Shown here in pieces: positions 7,907-15,739 of a stretch of DNA of 64,000 bases. Source of the DNA: Fretibacterium fastidiosum. Lineage in GTDB: Bacteria > Synergistota > Synergistia > Synergistales > Aminobacteriaceae. Under the pieces are notes generated by a model. It searched no databases, was not told the DNA's origin, and saw nothing but the letters and a program-made list of their open reading frames with translations. Position numbers and translations under genes: made by a program. Position 1 is the first letter of the stretch, and each line of letters begins with the position of its first letter. The stretch covers positions 124,001 through 188,000 of the forward strand of contig NZ_OZ209244.1 in the NCBI RefSeq assembly GCF_964642095.1. Direction: 5' to 3'.

Positions 7907-10159
7907 TCACTTTTCTGCGTCCTTTTGCCTGCATTGTTTGACGAGGAAGCTGGCGACGTCGATGCCCTTCGAGCCGCGTCCGAAGCCGGCGTCCAGCCCC
8001 GCGGCCACGGCCATCTCGTCCGTGACCTGCGTGCCGCCGCCCGCAAGGATCAGGCGGTCGCGCACCCCCCGCTCCACGCAGATCTGGTTCAGGCGCCGCA
8101 TGTTCTGGATGTGGATGTCGTCGTGCGAGATGATGGTGGACTGCAGGATCGCGTCCGACCTCGTCTCGATGGCCGCGTCCACAAGCTTCTCCACGGGACA
8201 CGACGTGCCAAGGTAGTGGTACTTCACGCCGAAACCCTCGATCCCCCCGTGCTTGATGTCCAGAATCTCCTTCAGTCCCACCGAGTGCTCGTCCTCGCCC
8301 ACCGTCGCCGCCACCACCGTGATGGGGCGCTCGTGGATGTACTCCCGAATCTCCTTCGCGCTCAACACCTCAGGCAGCTTCGGGATGACCAGCTCGTCGG
8401 TGTCGATGTCGAACCCCACGACGCCCTTCAGCTCGATCAGCGCCCCCTCGCACGGGTGCATCGCCTGCTTGTGGATCGCCACGCAGTCGGTGAGGCCCAT
8501 CTTCTCCCCGATCTTCAGCGCCGCAAACTCCGCCGTGCGCACGTCCGTCGGCAGCAGGAGCGTCACCACCACCACCCCGTCCGCCATCCACTCCACCTCG
8601 GGGCGGATGAGGTTCGGGTGCTCGTAGTACTTCCGCTTCTCCGCAATCCGCGCGTTCACGTTGTCAAACTCGTCCAGCTCGTCCACCCAGACGATCTTCG
8701 ACGGGTCCTCGAACGTGTCCCCCCCGATGGCGTCCGAGGGGCGCTCGAACTGCGGAGGGACGTGGTTGTTCCCGTAGTGCACGGAGACCGGCGCGAAGTA
8801 GTCCGGCTCCCGAAGGAAGATCATGTCGTTGCCGATGCCTCCCGCCTTCTCGCGGGCGATGCCGTCCCCCTTGCGCTCGGGGTACTTCCCGCTGTCCACG
8901 AAGAACCCGCGCTCCACCGCCTCGAAGTAGCCGCCCACCTCCAGAATCTCCTCCAGGAAGAGCACCGCCCGCTCCTTCAGCTCCCGAACCGTGCGCCCAA
9001 GCTCGCCCTCGCGGTCCAGCTTCACCTGGTCGCGGATCCCGTCCAGGCCGTCCAGCGCCTGCCGCGCGGTGTTGACCCCCTGGATGTTGTAGTAGTGCCA
9101 CGGCACGTTGCGCCCCTCGTCCGGCGTGATGGTCGACTGGATGTCCGCGCTCGTCAGACGAGAGATGACGATGTTCAGCGTGTGCGTCACCGTCGCCTCG
9201 CGCGTCTCCGACTCCATGAACTTCGTGTTCTGCTGCGCGCGCATCTTGTAGTCTCGGAACAGGTCCCGGAGCGCCACCGCGTAGGGGAGGTCCAGCCTCA
9301 TGCATGGCGCCGGCGGCGCGGTGGGGGGCACGGTGGAGAGCGCGATGTTCTCCGGACGGATGCCGACCTTCCGCGAGAAGATCGAGTTGATGGCGTGCTG
9401 CACCATGAGCTCCGGCATCACCTTCCACGCCTCCATCGCCGTCGCGTTGGCGTTGTGGGCCCCGTCGATCTGAAGCATCCCGCCGTAGGCCAGGACCTTC
9501 TTGCTCTCGCACGCGTCGATGAAGCTCCGAAGGCCGTTGATGTTCCGGTAGAGGATGTTGTACTGGGGGTCCTGGTGCACGCCCGACACCCCCTCCTCCA
9601 CGAACATCACGGCGATGTCCGGACCCGCGACGCCCGACACGTAGGAGTGGAAGTTCAGAGGACGCCCCACCTCCTCCTCGATCAGGTCCAGCGCGCGGCG
9701 CGTCGCACGACACTGCTTCCGGGTCACCGGGATGCCGCCGATCCCCTGCGTCGTCCCCTCGATGAGCGAGTCGATGTGCGACTGGCCCGCCGTCCGGATG
9801 ACCATCAGGTGGTCCGCTCCGTTCCAGGCCGCCATCCTCATGCGGCGGATGTCGTCCTCGAAGCGCCCCGAGGCGATCTCCGTCGTGATGACGCAGTCCG
9901 GCTGCGGGTCGATGGACCCGAACCCACGGCTCCCAGGCAGGGGCACGGACTGCTTCAGCGGCTCCGACGTCTCGCGGTAGACGAAGTCCCCAACCTGGCG
10001 CTCGACGCCGCGGCCCTCGCGCCAGTGCCACGGGTGACGCCGCGGACGGTAGTCCGCAAGCCCGTTCAGTATCTGGCGGACGTCGATCTTCCTGTCCTTG
10101 TCCAGGTGCTCCGGGGGGTTGCCCGCCTCCGGGAACGGAACCTTTCTGTCCTCTCCCAC
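7907..10159 (-). CDS. oraE: D-ornithine 4,5-aminomutase, large (B12/PLP) subunit
   Basis: With OraS it converts D-ornithine to (2R,4S)-2,4-diaminopentanoate using adenosylcobalamin and PLP. The protein is 750 residues, close to known OraE. The N-terminal PLP/TIM-barrel part carries RGFGSIDPQPDCVITTE and VPPTAPPAPC-type segments. The C-terminal Rossmann domain has the base-off B12 motif DxHxxG, seen as DEHSVG. The open frame continues far upstream through ortB, so the start was set at GTG 10159: it lies one base after the oraS stop, with a GGGGGGAG ribosome site 5-7 bases ahead. That start is translationally coupled to oraS. Function is firm by family and context. Confidence 0.95.
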   Translation of the reverse strand: MGEDRKVPFPEAGNPPEHLDKDRKIDVRQILNGLADYRPRRHPWHWREGRGVERQVGDFVYRETSEPLKQSVPLPGSRGFGSIDPQPDCVITTEIASGRFEDDIRRMRMAAWNGADHLMVIRTAGQSHIDSLIEGTTQGIGGIPVTRKQCRATRRALDLIEEEVGRPLNFHSYVSGVAGPDIAVMFVEEGVSGVHQDPQYNILYRNINGLRSFIDACESKKVLAYGGMLQIDGAHNANATAMEAWKVMPELMVQHAINSIFSRKVGIRPENIALSTVPPTAPPAPCMRLDLPYAVALRDLFRDYKMRAQQNTKFMESETREATVTHTLNIVISRLTSADIQSTITPDEGRNVPWHYYNIQGVNTARQALDGLDGIRDQVKLDREGELGRTVRELKERAVLFLEEILEVGGYFEAVERGFFVDSGKYPERKGDGIAREKAGGIGNDMIFLREPDYFAPVSVHYGNNHVPPQFERPSDAIGGDTFEDPSKIVWVDELDEFDNVNARIAEKRKYYEHPNLIRPEVEWMADGVVVVTLLLPTDVRTAEFAALKIGEKMGLTDCVAIHKQAMHPCEGALIELKGVVGFDIDTDELVIPKLPEVLSAKEIREYIHERPITVVAATVGEDEHSVGLKEILDIKHGGIEGFGVKYHYLGTSCPVEKLVDAAIETRSDAILQSTIISHDDIHIQNMRRLNQICVERGVRDRLILAGGGTQVTDEMAVAAGLDAGFGRGSKGIDVASFLVKQCRQKDAEK

Positions 10160-10160
10160 G

Positions 10161-10523
10161 TCACTCCCCCCCTTCGTACAGGCCCGGAACCAGCTCCCAG
10201 TGCTCTCCGGACGCCAGCGCCACGCCCGCCTGACGTACGGAAACCCCAAGCTTCTCCGACAGGCGCCACACCGTGTTGCCCGCGCCGTGCCCCAGCAGGC
10301 TGCGCTCCACCAGGCCGTCCACGATGGGCTTCGCCTCGATGCTGGAGAAACCCATGCGCAGCAGCACGCTGCGCTCCACCGCTGGCGTCGTGTAGACCTT
10401 CCCCGCGTCCAGCATGGGCTGGACCACCCGGCCCGCCAACTCCCAGAAGTAGTCGAACAGCTCCTCGTCGCTCTTGTCCGCCAGGTGCGCGCGACGCTGT
10501 TCAAAGTCGTCCGCTCTTGCCAT
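10161..10523 (-). CDS. oraS: D-ornithine 4,5-aminomutase, small subunit
   Basis: This 120-residue protein is the small partner of OraE in the adenosylcobalamin-dependent aminomutase. It matches the OraS family in length and in segments such as DKSDEELFDYFWELAGR (about residues 17-33) and VVQPMLDAGKVYTTPAVERSV-type sequence, ending with GHGAGNTVWRLSE and the EHWELVPGLYEGGE tail. The stop codon is separated by a single base from the oraE start. Upstream, a GC-rich hairpin separates it from ortB. Confidence 0.94.
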   Translation of the reverse strand: MARADDFEQRRAHLADKSDEELFDYFWELAGRVVQPMLDAGKVYTTPAVERSVLLRMGFSSIEAKPIVDGLVERSLLGHGAGNTVWRLSEKLGVSVRQAGVALASGEHWELVPGLYEGGE

Positions 10524-10570
10524 GCTCTCCCCTCTCTCCCACTCGCACCTCTCACGGCGCCCTCGTGAAC

Positions 10571-10603
10571 CCGCGGGGGGAACGGACAGCGCTCCCCCCG
10601 CGG
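10571..10603 (-). other. Intergenic hairpin between ortB and oraS
   Basis: A 10-bp perfect inverted repeat (ccgcgggggg with ccccccgcgg) lies in the 97-base gap between the ortB stop and the oraS start. There is no T-run, so it is more likely an mRNA-processing or stability element than a terminator. Confidence 0.5.
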
Positions 10604-10620
10604 AACGGCCGGCGCGCCCC

Positions 10621-12030
10621 TCAGCAGGTGACGCCCAGCGCCTCGAGCTCCTTCCGGACGAACGCCGTGTCCGCGTTCAGCTCCGCCTTGAAGTACTCCA
10701 GGTCCTCGGCGCTCGCGGTCTTCCGGTCCTGTGCCAGGCGCTTCAGCGCGCTGCGGCGCATGGCCTCCAGGCTGTGCTCCCGAACCTTGAAGCGCGACGG
10801 GTGGTCGGGCAGCACGATGTTCTTCCCAGGGACCTCCGTCTCCGGGTCCCCGATCAGGACCTCCACACCGTTCCGGCGCGCGAAGCTGAGCTGCGCCATC
10901 GGGTGCTTGCCCGCGCCCGTGTACTCCGTCTCCTGCACCACGATGACCTGGTCCGACGGCAGCGTCATGGAGAGGGCGAACGCCGCGGCCAGGGAGGTGT
11001 TGCCCGCAGGACCCCGCTCCATCCCCTCCAAGGCGGCCAGGGCCTCCGTCATGTAGAACACCTCGCCCTCCTTCACCAGAAGGTAGCGGTCCATGTAGCG
11101 CAGCGGACGCGCGGCGTTGCGCGGTACGTCCGTCCGGTCCGGCTGCACCGTGAAGGGCACGCCGAACCCCGTGTGGCCCGTCGTGAAGGACTTGCGGTTG
11201 AAGTCGTGGTCCGAGGCCATGTGCAGCCCCGACAGGTCCACGCTCGCCGCGTAGACCTGGGACTTCGCCCCAGCCTTCCGGAGCCCGCGGGCCGTGCCGG
11301 TGATGTTGCCGCCGCCCGCGTTCGTGGCCACGACGACGTCCGGGTCCCGACCCAGCTGGCTGCGGCACTGCTGGGCGATCTCCCAGCCCAGCGTCTCGAT
11401 GCCCGCGATGGCCGACGGCGTGTAGAGCGAGGCGTTGTAGAACCCCGTGTCCTCCAGCAGCATCAGCGTCTCGTAGAAGAGCTCCGGCCCCACCGTGAGC
11501 TGCACCACCTCGGCACCCATCGCCTCGCAGGCCCGCTGCTTCTCCAGGATCTCCGGCTGCCCCACGCGGCGGCTGTCGTAGCACTCCTGGACGACGATGC
11601 ACTTCAGGCCGAGGCGCGCCGCCATGCAGGCCACCGCCGCTCCATAGTTGCCCGACGTGGCCGCGACCACGCCCTTGTACCCCATCCGGTGCGCCTCGTA
11701 GACGGACAGGGCCGCGCGCCGGGCCTTGAAGCTCCCGGAGAGGTTCTGCGCCTCGTCCTTCACCAGGATCTGCGCACCCTTCCCGCCCCCGGCCGTCCTC
11801 CGGGCCAGCTCCGTCACGTTGTCGAGGCTCAGGAGCTTCGTGTCGCCAACGCTCATCCCGCTCTGAATCTTGACGATCTCCTCGAGGCTGTGGGGGACCG
11901 CCTCCCGCATCATCCGCTCGTAGTCGAAGCGCCCTCCCGGCTCCTCGAACTTCGAGTAGTCGATCCCGACCGCCGCCTTGACGATCTCGCTCTTGCGCGC
12001 CATTACGGCCTCATAGCTCCTGCCGCCCAT
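10621..12030 (-). CDS. ortB: 2-amino-4-oxopentanoate thiolase, beta subunit
   Basis: With OrtA it cleaves 2-amino-4-ketopentanoate with CoA to alanine and acetyl-CoA, the final step of oxidative ornithine fermentation. The 469-residue protein has the fold-type II PLP architecture of threonine-synthase relatives. The PLP lysine is in LSGSFKARRA (about residue 100), a substrate/phosphate loop is in ATSGNYGAAV and a Gly-rich loop in TNAGGGNITGTA. The frame is open much further upstream, inside ord-ortA, so ATG 12030 was chosen; it is one base after the preceding stop. Order ord-ortA, ortB, oraS, oraE, orr is that of known clusters. Confidence 0.94.
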   Translation of the reverse strand: MGGRSYEAVMARKSEIVKAAVGIDYSKFEEPGGRFDYERMMREAVPHSLEEIVKIQSGMSVGDTKLLSLDNVTELARRTAGGGKGAQILVKDEAQNLSGSFKARRAALSVYEAHRMGYKGVVAATSGNYGAAVACMAARLGLKCIVVQECYDSRRVGQPEILEKQRACEAMGAEVVQLTVGPELFYETLMLLEDTGFYNASLYTPSAIAGIETLGWEIAQQCRSQLGRDPDVVVATNAGGGNITGTARGLRKAGAKSQVYAASVDLSGLHMASDHDFNRKSFTTGHTGFGVPFTVQPDRTDVPRNAARPLRYMDRYLLVKEGEVFYMTEALAALEGMERGPAGNTSLAAAFALSMTLPSDQVIVVQETEYTGAGKHPMAQLSFARRNGVEVLIGDPETEVPGKNIVLPDHPSRFKVREHSLEAMRRSALKRLAQDRKTASAEDLEYFKAELNADTAFVRKELEALGVTC

Positions 12031-12031
12031 C

Positions 12032-13399
12032 TCAGCAGGCCCCCTTTCCGCTAAGGATATCCACAACCTGCCGATGCACCTGCGCCAGCTCCGGGACGTA
12101 GCTTCCGAAGTCGTGCCGATAGCCCGGGTCGCAGTTGGTGAGCGTGCCCTCCACCTCGCGCCCGATCGCCGTCCGGACCCGCACGGACTCGCCGGTGTGG
12201 GCGCTCTCCGCCAGGAGCTCCCCCTTGACCCACATCTCGAGCGGCAGCGCGGCGGTGTCCTCCGGGACGCCCGCGGCCCGCTCCCCTGCAGGGAGCAGCT
12301 CAATGTGCAGCACGACGCAGTCCCCCTTGTGGTAGACCCGGCGCTCCTCCCGCAGCTCGTGGACGAACCGGTTCATGTCGCCCAGGATCGCGTGCGGGAT
12401 CGGGAGCTCCAGAAGGTCGGTCAGCCCCGCGGGCGCGTTCAGCACCTGTGGGATCATGTTCACGACCATCGCGATCGTGCCGATGCCGCCCGGCATCTCC
12501 GGCTTGCCGGAAAACTTCAGCGTGTAGCCGCCCGCGTCGATGGTGATGTAGTCCCCCGTCTCGATGCCCTCGGCCTCCGGACGAACCTGCTGCGGGTGGT
12601 CCAGGTGGATGAACGCCCGGCCGTCGGCCGTCCTCCCCCAGCCCTGCTGACGGATGCCCGCCAGGTTCCCCGGCTCGACCTTGGCGTAGGGCGTCTCGCG
12701 GTGTACCTTCGAGATGATGGGGTCCTTCGTCTGCTCGATCTTGGTGATCTCGACGCCCAGGCCCGCGGCGATGGCCGAGATGGACTCCGGAAAGCCCACG
12801 TGCCCCGCCAGGTCGTTGGCCGCAAGGCGCCTCTTGAACTCTTCCGGCGTGATCCCCACGCCCTGCTCGTGCATCACCGCCCCGCCGAAGGGCGAGAGGT
12901 CGTTGATGCGCGCCGCCTCGATGGACTTCACGTCCTCGCAGGTCCCCGTGATGGCCAGGATCAGCAGGTCCAGCACAAAACCAGGGTTGATCCCCGTCCC
13001 AAAGACCGTCACCCCGTGCTGGCGCGCCAGACGGTCGATCTCGAGCGACAGCTCCGGCTCCTGAGCCCACGGCCAGGCCATCTCCTCCGCCGTCGTGATG
13101 ACGTTCAGGCCGTGCTCCACGCAGAGCTTGACCTTCTCGAACGCGCTCCTGGTGAAGGAGTCCGTCCCCAACAGCACCACGTCGCACGCGCCGTTTCGGA
13201 TGAGCTCCGTGCCGCCGAACAAAAGCTCCGGACGGCTCCCCCGCTCCTCCCCCAGGTACTGGTAGACGTCCGTTCCGTGGAGGTGCTTGCGCCCCACCAC
13301 AACCCCCACAATCTCAACGCCCGTCTTCTTCAGAAGCATTCGCGCGATCCCGCTCCCCATCGCGCCAAATCCCCATATCATCACACGGATATCCCTCAT
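12032..13399 (-). CDS. ord-ortA: Fused 2,4-diaminopentanoate dehydrogenase (Ord) and 2-amino-4-oxopentanoate thiolase alpha subunit (OrtA)
   Basis: Residues 1 to about 350 form Ord, which oxidatively deaminates 2,4-diaminopentanoate to 2-amino-4-ketopentanoate. It has the N-terminal nucleotide-binding loop VMIWGFGAMGSGIARM and the later GTGINPGFVLDLL segment of the DapB-like fold. The last 98 residues (358-455) match the separate OrtA subunit: KGDCVVLHIELLPAGERA, VPEDTAALPLEMWVKGELL and PGYRHDFGSYVPEL. Ord and OrtA are separate genes in the clostridial clusters I know; here one uninterrupted frame covers both. A GAGGAGG ribosome site precedes ATG 13399, and a TATAAT box lies 37 bases upstream. 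No separate ortA is present nearby, which supports a real fusion. Confidence 0.9.
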   Translation of the reverse strand: MRDIRVMIWGFGAMGSGIARMLLKKTGVEIVGVVVGRKHLHGTDVYQYLGEERGSRPELLFGGTELIRNGACDVVLLGTDSFTRSAFEKVKLCVEHGLNVITTAEEMAWPWAQEPELSLEIDRLARQHGVTVFGTGINPGFVLDLLILAITGTCEDVKSIEAARINDLSPFGGAVMHEQGVGITPEEFKRRLAANDLAGHVGFPESISAIAAGLGVEITKIEQTKDPIISKVHRETPYAKVEPGNLAGIRQQGWGRTADGRAFIHLDHPQQVRPEAEGIETGDYITIDAGGYTLKFSGKPEMPGGIGTIAMVVNMIPQVLNAPAGLTDLLELPIPHAILGDMNRFVHELREERRVYHKGDCVVLHIELLPAGERAAGVPEDTAALPLEMWVKGELLAESAHTGESVRVRTAIGREVEGTLTNCDPGYRHDFGSYVPELAQVHRQVVDILSGKGAC

Positions 13400-13435
13400 G
13401 AAAACGCCTCCTCACTACAAATTTAACTCAAATTG

Positions 13436-13441
13436 ATTATA
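13436..13441 (-). promoter_or_regulatory. Putative -10 box of the ornithine operon
   Basis: A perfect TATAAT on the minus strand lies 37 bases before the ord-ortA ATG in an AT-rich stretch. No good -35 hexamer is visible at 16-18 bases. It would give a short leader, so the ornithine genes may be expressed independently of the upstream riboswitch. Confidence 0.5.
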
Positions 13442-13472
13442 AAACCACAAACAAAAATACACGCAGCCACAC

Positions 13473-13516
13473 AAAAACCCTATCCGCACAGGGCGCCGGG
13501 CTGAGCGAGGCCCGGC
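13473..13516 (-). terminator. Possible terminator after nhaC
   Basis: A 7-bp stem gccgggc/gcccggc (13495-13501 with 13510-13516), then a weaker ccct...aggg hairpin and TTTTTG on the minus strand, lie between nhaC and ord-ortA. Strength is doubtful, so read-through is possible. Confidence 0.45.
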
Positions 13517-13587
13517 TTCACGCGCAGCGGGAAATACGATCCTCTGAACTTCAGTCCCTATCCCGCAGGATGGGGGAAAACGCGCCC

Positions 13588-15102
13588 TCAGCAGCGCCCC
13601 GTTTCCGCCAGCTGAGCCTTCTCCTCCTCCGTCATGTAGCGGACGTTAAACTTCAAGAAGGCGAACACGGCCACGACGAGGGGCATGAACAGGTTGAAGA
13701 AGCAGTACTTGAAATAAAGGGCCGTCGGCACGCCCAGGGCATTGCTCATAAAGGCGCCGCAGGTGTTCCACGGGATCAGGGCGCCCGAGACGGTGCCCAT
13801 GCCCTCCAGAGTGCTGGAGAGCTGGGACGGGTGCAGTCCTCGTTCCCGGTAGGATTGAGCGTACATGCGGCCCGGTATCACGATGGAGATGTACTGCTCC
13901 GGCATGGTGATGTTGCTGAACAGGCAGGTCACCTCCGTGGAGACGATGAGGCCCGCATAGCTCTTCAGCCGGAACAGGACGGCGTTCACTATCGTCTCCA
14001 GCTGGCCCGTCTCCTCCATGATCCCACCGAACATCATGGCGATGATCGTCAGGGAGATCGAGAAGAGCATCCCCTCCAGCCCGCCCTTGGTGAAGAGCGT
14101 GTCGATGACCTCAACGCCGGTCTCGCTGACGTACCCGTAATGCGCGCACTTCAGGATATCTCCAAGGGAAGCCCCCTGATAGATGGGGGCCAGGAACGCG
14201 GCGGTCAGAAGCCCGATGACGATACCCGGTATGGCAGGCATCTTCATCGCCACCAGGACGATGACCAGCGCCGGCGGGATCAGGAGGACGGGACTGACCT
14301 TGAACTGGGACAGGATTCCGTCCTGAATGAGCTTGATGCTCTCCAGGCTGGTCTCGGTGCCCCCATAGCCCATGCCCATATAGGCGAACAGCCCCAGAGC
14401 GGCGAGGTAGGCCACCACCGTGGTGGGGATCATCGCCTTCACGTGAGTGAAGACATCCGTCCCCGCCATCGCGGGGGCCAGGTTCGTGGTGTCGGAGAGC
14501 GGGGACATCTTGTCGCCGAAGTACGCCCCGGAGATCACTGCGCCCGCCGCCAGGGGAAGCGGGATCTCGAGCCCGACGGCGATCCCCATGAGCGCGACCC
14601 CCATGGTCCCCGCGGTCCCCCACGAGGTCCCCGTCGCCAGGGACGTGATGGAGCAGATCAGGACCGCCGCCGGCAGGAAGAGTTGAGGGGACAGCAGCTT
14701 CAGCCCGTAAAGGATCATCGAGGGGACGACGCCCGACACGATCCATACGCCGATGAGCATACCGATGATGGCCAGGATGATGATCGACTGCATGGCCTGA
14801 GATATCCCCTTGATCATCGCGTTTTCGAGGGACTCCCACTTGTAGCCCAACCACAGTCCCATAACCGCGGCCGCGATGACGCCGACGAACATGGGGATAT
14901 GCGGGTCCAGTTTGAACTTGATAATGCTCACCGACATCACGACGATGAGAAAGCCGAAGGTAAACAGCGCCTCGATAAGGTTGGCCTTCCGCGGAGTCCG
15001 GCTTCCGGGCTCCTTCTTCCCTCCTCCGGGCTCCCCCAAAAATTCTTCCTCAACGGTCTGAAGGTTATCGAAATTCCCGGCGGCATCAATATTCTTGTCC
15101 AT
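13588..15102 (-). CDS. nhaC: NhaC-family Na+/H+ antiporter (possible amino-acid/ornithine exchanger)
   Basis: This 504-residue inner-membrane protein has about 12 helices and NhaC-family landmarks: TSLATGTSWGTAGTMGVAL, GAVISGAYFGDKMSPLSDTT and SNITMPEQYISIVIPGRMY. NhaC-type genes often accompany ornithine-degradation clusters, where they may exchange Na+/H+ or carry the amino acid. The longest frame starts at TTG 15132; ATG 15102 was preferred because GAGGGAAG lies just before it. The gene is preceded, on the same strand, by a cobalamin riboswitch and an intrinsic terminator, which is unusual for an antiporter gene. Exact substrate is not readable. Confidence 0.88.
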   Translation of the reverse strand: MDKNIDAAGNFDNLQTVEEEFLGEPGGGKKEPGSRTPRKANLIEALFTFGFLIVVMSVSIIKFKLDPHIPMFVGVIAAAVMGLWLGYKWESLENAMIKGISQAMQSIIILAIIGMLIGVWIVSGVVPSMILYGLKLLSPQLFLPAAVLICSITSLATGTSWGTAGTMGVALMGIAVGLEIPLPLAAGAVISGAYFGDKMSPLSDTTNLAPAMAGTDVFTHVKAMIPTTVVAYLAALGLFAYMGMGYGGTETSLESIKLIQDGILSQFKVSPVLLIPPALVIVLVAMKMPAIPGIVIGLLTAAFLAPIYQGASLGDILKCAHYGYVSETGVEVIDTLFTKGGLEGMLFSISLTIIAMMFGGIMEETGQLETIVNAVLFRLKSYAGLIVSTEVTCLFSNITMPEQYISIVIPGRMYAQSYRERGLHPSQLSSTLEGMGTVSGALIPWNTCGAFMSNALGVPTALYFKYCFFNLFMPLVVAVFAFLKFNVRYMTEEEKAQLAETGRC

Positions 15103-15246
15103 AGTCTTCCCTCTTTCCATCTCCAAGCTCAATCGCCCTTACGGGTCCCCTGCCTCAACCGCAGCGCACTTAATCTCTCGGATGCGATACACCTCCTCCC
15201 ATAAGCCCCCCAGCGTACTGCCCGACATCGCTCGAACTCGAAACGC

Positions 15247-15295
15247 AAAAAAAGGCTGTCCGTAAAATGGGCACAGACCCATTTTACGGACAGCC
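15247..15295 (-). terminator. Riboswitch-linked intrinsic terminator upstream of nhaC
   Basis: An 18-bp perfect stem (15254-15271 with 15278-15295) with a 6-base loop is followed on the minus strand by seven T residues. It lies between the cobalamin riboswitch and nhaC, so it is the likely expression platform for transcription attenuation. Confidence 0.92.
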
Positions 15296-15317
15296 TCAGA
15301 TCCTCGTAAGGCTATCC

Positions 15318-15480
15318 CTCTCCCCGCGAATGACCGGTCTCCTGACTCGCCTTCATCCTCGAATCGCCCTTCCCGGAAAACGGAACCCAGTGGTTGCGCG
15401 ACCTCGTCCGGCACACAGTGGCGGGTCCCGCGCCGGATTTTCACCGGGCTTCCCGTCCATCAAACGCAGGTATCGACAAT
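15318..15480 (-). ncRNA. Cobalamin (adenosylcobalamin) riboswitch
   Basis: On the minus strand the conserved B12-box core is present: GGGAAgccCGGTGaaaATCCGGC, then CGGGACCCGCCACTGTG (about 15408-15455), and downstream GAGTCAGGAGACCGG (15332-15347), the classic 3' part. Flanking complementary segments (aagtgcg near 15531, cgcactt near 15486) may add an outer helix. The aptamer is followed by the 18-bp terminator at 15247-15295, and then nhaC and the ornithine genes, which include the B12-dependent OraSE. This architecture usually turns expression down when adenosylcobalamin is present. Exact ends are approximate. Confidence 0.95.
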
Positions 15481-15550
15481 CAAGTGCGAACCCCCTAAGG
15501 AGCTCACGAGTGAAACGGTGAAAAAGAACGCACTTCGTGACTTGGCCCCC

Positions 15551-15580
15551 AGTTTAACTCAACCGGGTGGAGTTTGTCAA
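15551..15580 (-). promoter_or_regulatory. Putative promoter of the riboswitch-nhaC transcript
   Basis: On the minus strand TTGACA (15575-15580) is followed at 17-18 bases by TTAAAC/TAAACT (15551-15557). Transcription would start just upstream of the riboswitch. Confidence 0.55.
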
Positions 15581-15683
15581 ATTTTTTAGGCGAACAGACC
15601 AAAGAATTTCAGAAACGAAGGACGCTTTTGTATCGATGTTGAACAATCGCCGTTTCTTTTCTTACCCATGGATTGAGGCACTC

Positions 15684-15714
15684 AAAAAGGGCCGGAACCC
15701 TCAGGCCCCGGCCC
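15684..15714 (-). terminator. Intrinsic terminator of copA
   Basis: The 7-bp stem gggccgg/ccggccc (15689-15695 with 15708-15714) is followed by TTTTT on the minus strand, 26 bases after the copA stop codon. Confidence 0.8.
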
Positions 15715-15739
15715 CTGCATCAACCCGCAGGGCTCCGCC

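Noticed and set aside
10160..11602. An apparent 1231-residue protein extending oraE far upstream
   Set aside because: The extension runs through ortB and oraS in another frame and is arginine/glycine-rich. The GTG at 10159 with a ribosome site is the better start.
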